Shown: in pieces, positions 45,759 to 50,479 of the stretch
Position numbering within the stretch: the first letter of the stretch is position 1
How the letters are laid out: the number at the start of each line of letters is the position of its first letter
From: Mucilaginibacter sp.
GTDB taxonomy: Bacteria; Bacteroidota; Bacteroidia; Sphingobacteriales; Sphingobacteriaceae
DNA: 50,479 bases
Direction: 5' to 3'
NCBI GenBank assembly: GCA_031292485.1
Contig: JARLHA010000022.1
Coordinates: 1 to 50,479 of the forward strand
Program-made: the position numbers and the translations under genes
The notes under the pieces: generated by a model
Seen by the model: the letters and a program-made list of their open reading frames with translations, nothing else
The model's database searches: none
What the model was told of the DNA's origin: nothing

Positions 45759-46112
45759 ATGAGAAAAACCACCTCAACCAACTTTTCTAACGAAACAGAA
45801 CTGGCTGCTATTTGCCCTATGCACAAGGTGATGCGGGTATTAGGCGGGCGCTGGAAGATCGCACTATTGTATTTCATTCATCAGAACTACAACCGGTTTG
45901 GCTTGTTGCAGAAAAAAATGCCTTTCATCACCACTAAAATGCTAAGCGCCCAACTCAAGGAATTGGAGCATGATGAACTCGTGATCAGAAAGATTTATGC
46001 GGAGATGCCACCGCGGGTGGAATATTCGTTGACGGAAAAAGCGCAAACTTTATTGCCCGTATTGGAGGACCTGTATAACTGGGGAGAGAAATTTGTAGCA
46101 TCCGAGGTCTAA
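45759..46112 (+). CDS. HxlR-family winged-helix transcriptional regulator
   Basis: 117 residues, full family length. The winged-helix core shows LAAICPMHKVMRVLGGRWKIALL (Cys near residue 19, then GRWK), FGLLQKKMPFITTKMLSAQLKELEHDELV (recognition helix region) and PPRVEYSLTEKAQTLLPVL (wing). The N-terminal Cys is conserved in many members that sense oxidants, aldehydes or quinones. Divergent from the NmrA-like gene and probably its regulator, with an operator candidate at 45718-45744. Its effector is not predictable. Confidence 0.9.
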   Translation: MRKTTSTNFSNETELAAICPMHKVMRVLGGRWKIALLYFIHQNYNRFGLLQKKMPFITTKMLSAQLKELEHDELVIRKIYAEMPPRVEYSLTEKAQTLLPVLEDLYNWGEKFVASEV

Positions 46113-46230
46113 CATTCAATCAAGGTTGCACCTTCCTCGCCGAAGTTGGACCACCAATTGCCCGGATGACCGTCCCAACGCCCGGTCGAGGTTGTATTGC
46201 TTGACTGCAAACGGTGTCCACGTTCAATAA

Positions 46231-46266
46231 AAAAACCCTCAGAAATTAATCTGAAGGCTTTTTTGT
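46231..46266. terminator. Imperfect terminator-like hairpin beside the left tRNA-Phe fragment
   Basis: An A-run, CCCTCAG, a short loop, CTGAAGG and a T-run: stem interrupted by a mismatch. Read on the minus strand it directly follows the 3' end of the tRNA fragment, as a tRNA terminator would. Confidence 0.45.
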
Positions 46267-46309
46267 GGTATCAGCTGGGATCGAACCAGCGACACAAGGA
46301 TTTTCAGTC
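46260..46309 (-). repeat. 50-bp direct repeat, left copy: 3' part of tRNA-Phe (att-like)
   Basis: Identical to 50407-50456. On the minus strand it contains an anticodon loop with GAA (CTGAAAA), the variable loop, a perfect T arm (GCTGG-TTCGATC-CCAGC) and the 3' acceptor strand TGATACC plus A. The 5' half of the tRNA (acceptor GGTATCA, D arm) is absent, so this is not a functional gene. Integrative elements that target tRNA genes leave exactly such 3' fragments as attachment sites. Confidence 0.8.
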
Positions 46310-46380
46310 TTTTTCATACCTTGTCAGGAACGGCACAAAAACCGCTCTGATTGCTTCTAATGTAGAAAATATGGAGCCGC

Positions 46381-46433
46381 TGACCACCGAATTTCGGAAA
46401 TTGAGATCACTCGTTCCGTAACACTTTGACCAC
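46381..46433 (-). repeat. Three 23-bp-spaced repeats resembling an IS21-family end
   Basis: On the minus strand GTGGTCA, GTGATCT and GTGGTCA begin exactly 23 bp apart (plus-strand ends at 46433, 46410 and 46387), the first two units containing CGGAA or CCGAAA. Such spaced repeats are typical of IS21-like termini, where they bind transposase. No istA or istB is present, so at most a remnant. Confidence 0.35.
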
Positions 46434-46746
46434 CTTAAACATTTAATAATTAAATGTCATTTTTTTATACTCAACACCAACCGGTGATCATTTAGGACTG
46501 AATTGCCCTCTTTATGGGCGGAAGTGCAACGTTTGGATTGCGTTGGCGGTCATGTTTTTGTGTGCTCTTTTAGAAGTTCACTTTTAAGAAAGGCCGGGAA
46601 TGATTAGGTGAAGATTTTCTTTCCTAACACTAGTTTGAAAAGTATATATTTTTATCTTAGCGGTTTGGGTGCACTACTGTAGTCACACATGTTGGTATAA
46701 TCTTTAAATACTTAAGTCACAAATCAGTATTTCTGCTTTATAAATC

Positions 46747-48615
46747 ATGACTAAGTTTAGGTACGACATCAACGCTTTAAGATCCGTCGCGGTAATTAGT
46801 GTGTTGCTCTTCCATTTAAAAGTACCCTATTGCTCTGGAGGGTTTATCGGCGTCGACGTATTCTTTGTCATATCGGGCTATTTAATGACCCGGATAATTT
46901 TTGATGGAATCGAAAAAAACGAATTTTCAATACTCAATTTCTGGAATAAAAGAATTAAACGTATAGTGCCTGCCCTGCTGTTTTTAACGCTGGTAATAAC
47001 AATAGTTGGCTATTTCTTCTATCTGCCTAATGAATATAATATTAACGAAAAAAATGCCACATCAAGCTTGCTATTCTATTCCAATATTTCCTACTGGAAG
47101 AACGTCGGCTACTTTGAACCTGCATCCGAAAATAATATTTTTTTACACACCTGGTCGTTATCGGTCGAATGGCAATTTTATATCATTTATCCTATTATCA
47201 TTTGGTCGCTGTTTAAATTATTAAAAAAAAAGCAGTATGTAGTTACTTTAATTGCTGTTTCGACTTTCCTATTGTGCGGCCTGGCAATCTTCTGGACGTA
47301 CAAATCGGCCACCGCGTCTTTTTATTTATTACCCACCCGCATCTGGGAACTGATGGCAGGCGGTTTGGCGTTGGTTGTTGAAAAGAAGTTTGTCGTTCAA
47401 AATAAATGGGCGCTTATCTGTTGTTATGCGGCCATTTTTTTATCAACCGTTTTTCTCAATGACAGCGTATTATGGCCGGGAGAATACACTTTGATCCCGG
47501 TAATAGCCACCTGTGGTATAATTGTTTTAAAGCAGAGCAGTAATGCCATTTTACAAAACAGCGCAGTACAGTTAACCGGCAGGATATCATACTCGCTATA
47601 TTTATGGCACTGGCCTTTGATCGTATTTGCCCGATATATGGGTTTTCAATTCAATGCAATAACGGTTATAGGTATAATAGCTTTATCGTTTTTAATCGCC
47701 TATTTAAGTTATACGTTTATCGAGTCAATTAAATTAAAGACGAGCATCCCTATAATTTTAATCCTGGCGGTTTTAGCATTGTCTACCAATATGTTAAGTA
47801 ATTTTAATCCGAATTTCAAAGCAAAGATTTTGGACATGGCTGATTACAAAAAAAAGCACAATAGGGAGATAAAAGAGCAGTTCAGCACTGATTGTTGTTT
47901 TGTAGTGAATAACGGCAGTGATGAATTTAATAAATTTAAACGACGGGATTGTTTGAAAATAGACAGTACCCAAAAAAACATACTCCTGTTAGGCGATAGC
48001 CATGCTGCAAGTTTGTCAGCCTCCCTGAGGGAGCAGTTTGCTGCTCATCACATTAACTTGTTGCAAGCTACGGCATCTTCTGCATTTCCATTTCTTAAAA
48101 AAAATGGGACCTCTGAATTTCATCATCAACTGTACCAATATATTTTTTATGAATTTTTGACAAAAAATAAAGGACATATTGATGGCGTTATTTTGGGTGG
48201 AAGCTGGTATCAGGTCCCTCAGCTAGACGTAGTGGAACCGTTATTGCAAGTAACACGGTATTTAAAAACCCTTGGGATACCTGTAATTATAATAGGGCAA
48301 ACTAATATTTATGCAATACCATTTCCCTCAATTATAGCAAAAGGCATGGAGAGCAATACTGACTTAACCGATATTTATTCAAATAAGCAGGCGGCGGTTT
48401 ACAACGATTTTTTAAAACAAAAACTCAAACCTTATTATATCGATGTTTACTATAATAAACAGACTCCGGCCGTAAGCTCCAATTTCGATCCATATGAGTT
48501 TGACCGCAATCATCTTTCCAAATATGGCGCAGATTTGGCAGTAAAAAAGATTTTATCAGACTCTATCTTTATCGATCAATTCAGAAAAATATATTATAAG
48601 AAAATGCTTAATTAA
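46747..48615 (+). CDS. OafA/YrhL-type acyltransferase with C-terminal SGNH domain
   Basis: 622 residues. Residues 1 to about 355 are the Acyl_transf_3 membrane domain with ten or so helices: RYDINALRSVAVISVLLFHLK with catalytic His23, GGFIGVDVFFVISGYL (31-46), RRI-like basic patch NKRIKRIVPA, and SLSVEWQFYIIYP. The C-terminal about 260 residues are an SGNH hydrolase-like domain, with block I GDSHAAS (Asp417-Ser418-His419), GVILGGSW, and a closing DRNHLSKYGA carrying the Asp-x-x-His. Such proteins O-acetylate lipopolysaccharide, exopolysaccharide or peptidoglycan. A single gene without polysaccharide biosynthesis neighbours here. It is AT-rich and lies in the putative island. Confidence 0.9.
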   Translation: MTKFRYDINALRSVAVISVLLFHLKVPYCSGGFIGVDVFFVISGYLMTRIIFDGIEKNEFSILNFWNKRIKRIVPALLFLTLVITIVGYFFYLPNEYNINEKNATSSLLFYSNISYWKNVGYFEPASENNIFLHTWSLSVEWQFYIIYPIIIWSLFKLLKKKQYVVTLIAVSTFLLCGLAIFWTYKSATASFYLLPTRIWELMAGGLALVVEKKFVVQNKWALICCYAAIFLSTVFLNDSVLWPGEYTLIPVIATCGIIVLKQSSNAILQNSAVQLTGRISYSLYLWHWPLIVFARYMGFQFNAITVIGIIALSFLIAYLSYTFIESIKLKTSIPIILILAVLALSTNMLSNFNPNFKAKILDMADYKKKHNREIKEQFSTDCCFVVNNGSDEFNKFKRRDCLKIDSTQKNILLLGDSHAASLSASLREQFAAHHINLLQATASSAFPFLKKNGTSEFHHQLYQYIFYEFLTKNKGHIDGVILGGSWYQVPQLDVVEPLLQVTRYLKTLGIPVIIIGQTNIYAIPFPSIIAKGMESNTDLTDIYSNKQAAVYNDFLKQKLKPYYIDVYYNKQTPAVSSNFDPYEFDRNHLSKYGADLAVKKILSDSIFIDQFRKIYYKKMLN

Positions 48616-48814
48616 AACCAAAGTTGCGATCCCCAATATTCAAAGAACTGGATGATCGACGGTGATGAAAACTATTCGATACGATGTTTAGTATAATAAA
48701 TTAATTCAAGAGATGTAAGCTAGCGTTATTACATGATCAACGGGTATTTTAACTGGCGTATATAATGAAGATTTTTTTTAATTTCGTTAACGTACATTGT
48801 TTAAAATAATATCA

Positions 48815-50044
48815 ATGAGTTTTACGAAAAAACTGAATATAAATTGGAGGATTATTGAAAACGTAATCTTCGTATTTGCGTTTGGTTTTATATTGTATAA
48901 GCTAATTTCGGACTATTGGCTGTATATTTACAACTCAGTAAAAGGTAGAGGTTTTATTGGAGCGGTCATTGATCCTTTTTCAAAACACAATTATTATGAA
49001 AGTGTAATAGCTATCATAATTATGTTAAATGTTACTTGTCTTTTATGGGAAATTCTGTCGATGATTTTTCTGCTTTTAAAACAAGAAAGCGGCAATATAA
49101 CAGGTTATAGTAAATATAAAGTCATCTTTGAAAAAGTTTTAGTTAACTATAAGCCATCTTTTTTGGCTTTGTTAATCATCGAACTTTTGCCAAAGTTGCT
49201 TTTGATCCACATGTTTTGGATTTGGCTGCCCCATTTTCAAAAAATTCGGCTATTCACAATCAATTTAAAATGGTATAGCTGGATTTATGCCTACTTATGC
49301 TTAGAATTAGCAGGCTGGGTATACCATTTCGGTTTACATCGCGTACGGTTTTTATGGTGCCTTCATGCGCCACACCATTCTCCAACCGAGTTAAATTTGA
49401 CGGTAAATTGGGTTAATTTTTTCGCAGAGGGTTATTATTCTACTTTAGTGTACTTAGTTTTTTTAACGCTTTTTGGCATTAATCCGGTTATGTTTGTGAC
49501 GGTTTTGCTTATTAGCACTACATGGGGGATGTTTGCCCATGTCAGCGAAAGGGCTTTAAAAAATGGAAAATTAGGCATATTGCAGCATCTTATTATTACG
49601 CCGGCACATCATCGGGTACATCATGCAAAACATCCGCTGTACATCGACACAAACTTTGCCGCAGCTTTGCCGTTATGGGATTGGATATTTGGGACATTGC
49701 AGCCATTTAGAGAAGATATAAGGGCAGACTATGGTGTCAAAAGAGAATTAGATGTTACCAATTTTTGTGATTTGTATTTTGGTGAAATATTACTCCTATA
49801 TCGCGATGTAAAAAATGCACAAACGTTAAAGAATAAATTTTTATATATAGTAATGCCGCCTGGGTGGGCCCCTGCATGTTCAGCTAATACAGCTTCTGTT
49901 TTAAGGCGGGAATTTTTGAAAACAAACCCCGCATTGGGCATTACAAGTAAAAATAGAATGTTATCGGCAATTAAATTTTGGTATAAAAGGTATAAGCCTG
50001 CGGCAGATCAAGCGTCTTTCGCAAACTCGATGGAAAAACTTTAA
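48815..50044 (+). CDS. Sterol desaturase/fatty acid hydroxylase superfamily membrane protein
   Basis: 409 residues from the ATG at 48815; an in-frame TTG at 48797 adds six residues and is not preferred. Several membrane segments surround the di-iron histidine clusters HFGLH (HX3H), HAPHH (HX2HH) and HRVHH (HX2HH), with ELNLTVNWVN and HPLYIDTNFAAALPLWDWIFGT after them, as in the family PF04116. Members hydroxylate or desaturate lipids; bacterial ones include sphingolipid and carotenoid hydroxylases. Sphingobacteriaceae make sphingolipids, so a membrane lipid is a fair substrate guess (inference). It follows the acyltransferase by about 200 bp in the same direction and the same AT-rich segment. 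Confidence 0.9.
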   Translation: MSFTKKLNINWRIIENVIFVFAFGFILYKLISDYWLYIYNSVKGRGFIGAVIDPFSKHNYYESVIAIIIMLNVTCLLWEILSMIFLLLKQESGNITGYSKYKVIFEKVLVNYKPSFLALLIIELLPKLLLIHMFWIWLPHFQKIRLFTINLKWYSWIYAYLCLELAGWVYHFGLHRVRFLWCLHAPHHSPTELNLTVNWVNFFAEGYYSTLVYLVFLTLFGINPVMFVTVLLISTTWGMFAHVSERALKNGKLGILQHLIITPAHHRVHHAKHPLYIDTNFAAALPLWDWIFGTLQPFREDIRADYGVKRELDVTNFCDLYFGEILLLYRDVKNAQTLKNKFLYIVMPPGWAPACSANTASVLRREFLKTNPALGITSKNRMLSAIKFWYKRYKPAADQASFANSMEKL

Positions 50045-50113
50045 CTATATTAATTACCTCAGTTGCGTGAAATTTTGTACTTGCAGACTTTTATTTTAAA
50101 TTGGGGCAATTCA

Positions 50114-50146
50114 ATTCCTGAATTTTGGAGGCCAAAATTCAGGAAT
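50114..50146 (+). terminator. Inverted repeat downstream of the desaturase-like gene
   Basis: Perfect 15-bp arms (ATTCCTGAATTTTGG, 50114-50128; complement 50132-50146) with a 3-nt loop, 70 bp after the gene. There is no T run after it, so termination is likely but not certain. Confidence 0.5.
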
Positions 50147-50369
50147 ATCCTCCCATTTCTTAACATTTGAGAAATCCCTCAATTATGTTCACCACTGCCA
50201 GTAATTTGTCAGGTCCTTCTTACAATAATAATTCCTATTTAATCTTCACAAAACTAATCCTCCTCGCATCAGTCATCGAAAATTGACACTTAACGACTTC
50301 ATTTTTACTGATTCGTTTAAAAAGACTGACAGTTTGGTATTTTGGTCTAAAAATTCTTCAAATGCAATT

Positions 50370-50403
50370 AAAAAGGCCATTTTCGAATGAAAATGACCTT
50401 TTT
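50370..50403. terminator. Terminator-like hairpin beside the right tRNA-Phe fragment
   Basis: 15-position stem with one mismatch, 4-nt loop, and A and T runs outside. It is nearly the same as 44118-44149. Read on the minus strand it follows the tRNA fragment's 3' end by a few bases. Confidence 0.6.
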
Positions 50404-50406
50404 GAA

Positions 50407-50456
50407 TTTTTGTGGTATCAGCTGGGATCGAACCAGCGACACAAGGATTTTCAGTC
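50407..50456 (-). repeat. 50-bp direct repeat, right copy: 3' part of tRNA-Phe (att-like)
   Basis: Same 50 bases as 46260-46309. On the minus strand it is preceded by GAAAATAG in place of an anticodon-stem 5' strand and D arm, so this copy is also only a 3' fragment; the T arm and acceptor 3' strand are intact. Confidence 0.8.
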
Positions 50457-50479
50457 CTATTTTCTATCTCTGTAAGTGA

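Larger units (their letters stand above)
46113..46746. other. Mosaic intergenic region at the island boundary
   Basis: 634 bp with no convincing gene. It holds, in order: unidentified sequence, a terminator-like hairpin (46231-46266), the 50-bp tRNA-Phe fragment (46260-46309), three 23-bp-spaced GTGRTC repeats (46381-46433), and AT-rich sequence leading to the acyltransferase gene. A TTTG at 46634-46637 and TATCTTAG at 46653-46660 could be a weak promoter for the latter. Confidence 0.6.
46260..50456. mobile_element. Candidate genomic island or cassette bounded by tRNA-Phe fragments
   Basis: The two 50-bp repeats are in the same orientation, 4.1 kb apart. Between them lie only an acyltransferase and a desaturase-like gene, visibly AT-richer than the PULs. 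No integrase, transfer or replication gene is present, so this is a cargo segment, a decayed element, or one part of a tandem array of islands; the right copy is also incomplete, and another element may continue beyond the window. Confidence 0.45.
50045..50479. other. Intergenic right end of the window
   Basis: 435 bp without a credible gene. It holds a 15-bp perfect inverted repeat (50114-50146), the hairpin at 50370-50403 and the right tRNA-Phe fragment (50407-50456). The last 23 bases do not continue as a tRNA. Confidence 0.6.

Noticed and set aside
46197..46421. 74-codon open frame across the left tRNA-Phe fragment
   Set aside because: A fifth of it is translated tRNA sequence, and the rest crosses the IS-like repeats; not a real protein.
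50407..50479. Functional tRNA-Phe at the right end of the window
   Set aside because: The T arm, anticodon loop and 3' acceptor are present, but the 5' acceptor strand and D arm are missing in the following bases.

Overview
The window comes from a member of the Bacteroidota, most likely the Sphingobacteriaceae (Mucilaginibacter/Pedobacter-like). The basis is two SusC/SusD pairs, a hybrid two-component system, Bacteroidota -7 promoter elements (TAnnTTTG), Bacteroidota-style lipoprotein signals and a NagB–PIG-L fusion. The genus is inference. Most of the window is glycan-utilisation DNA.

Layout. 1-912: 5' part of glycyl-tRNA synthetase on the minus strand, running off the left edge. 1092-1880: a small exported CarboxypepD_reg-like protein. 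1979-6484 (minus): a compact hexosamine operon, nahK-like kinase, NagB–PIG-L fusion, glmM. 6614-17804 (minus): PUL 1, transcribed SusC, SusD, PKD/CBM-like lipoprotein, HGSNAT-like membrane acetyltransferase, DUF4874/DUF4832 lipoprotein, galE, and a melibiase-superfamily hydrolase, with gaps of 2-42 bp. 18159-21753 (minus): GH31 (MYORG-like), a LacI-type regulator and a leaderless CBM9-like protein. 22232-42494 (plus): PUL 2, made of a hybrid two-component sensor/regulator, SusC, SusD, GH5 with a ricin-type lectin domain, GH30, GH35, an FG-GAP/ASPIC lipoprotein, a PAP2/haloperoxidase-like lipoprotein and galM. It converges on a GH27 gene (42486-43850, minus). 44250-46112: SnoaL-like and NmrA-like genes divergent from an HxlR regulator. 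46260-50456: two genes (OafA-type acyltransferase with SGNH domain; sterol-desaturase/fatty-acid-hydroxylase) lying between two identical 50-bp copies of the 3' part of a tRNA-Phe gene, which looks like an island or cassette.

How it works together. The most informative signal is a repeated palindrome, TGCGTGTNCGNRCACA. It lies 11-14 bp upstream of an identical -7 element (TATATTTG) in front of three units: nahK, the PUL 1 susC, and GH31-lacI. A fourth, weaker copy sits in the susC leader. This fits LacI-family operators and joins the three minus-strand units into one predicted regulon. The regulon ties a PUL with alpha-galactosidase-superfamily enzymes and galE to a hexosamine operon. The latter encodes an anomeric kinase, a deacetylase, a phosphomutase and a deaminase, which together could form a hexosamine-1-phosphate catabolic route (inference).

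PUL 2 looks aimed at a beta-galactan or arabinogalactan-like polymer (GH30, GH35, GH27, galM). It is probably controlled by its own hybrid sensor, perhaps through a direct repeat at 26414-26450. No complete tRNA, rRNA, CRISPR array, integrase or intact transposase was found.
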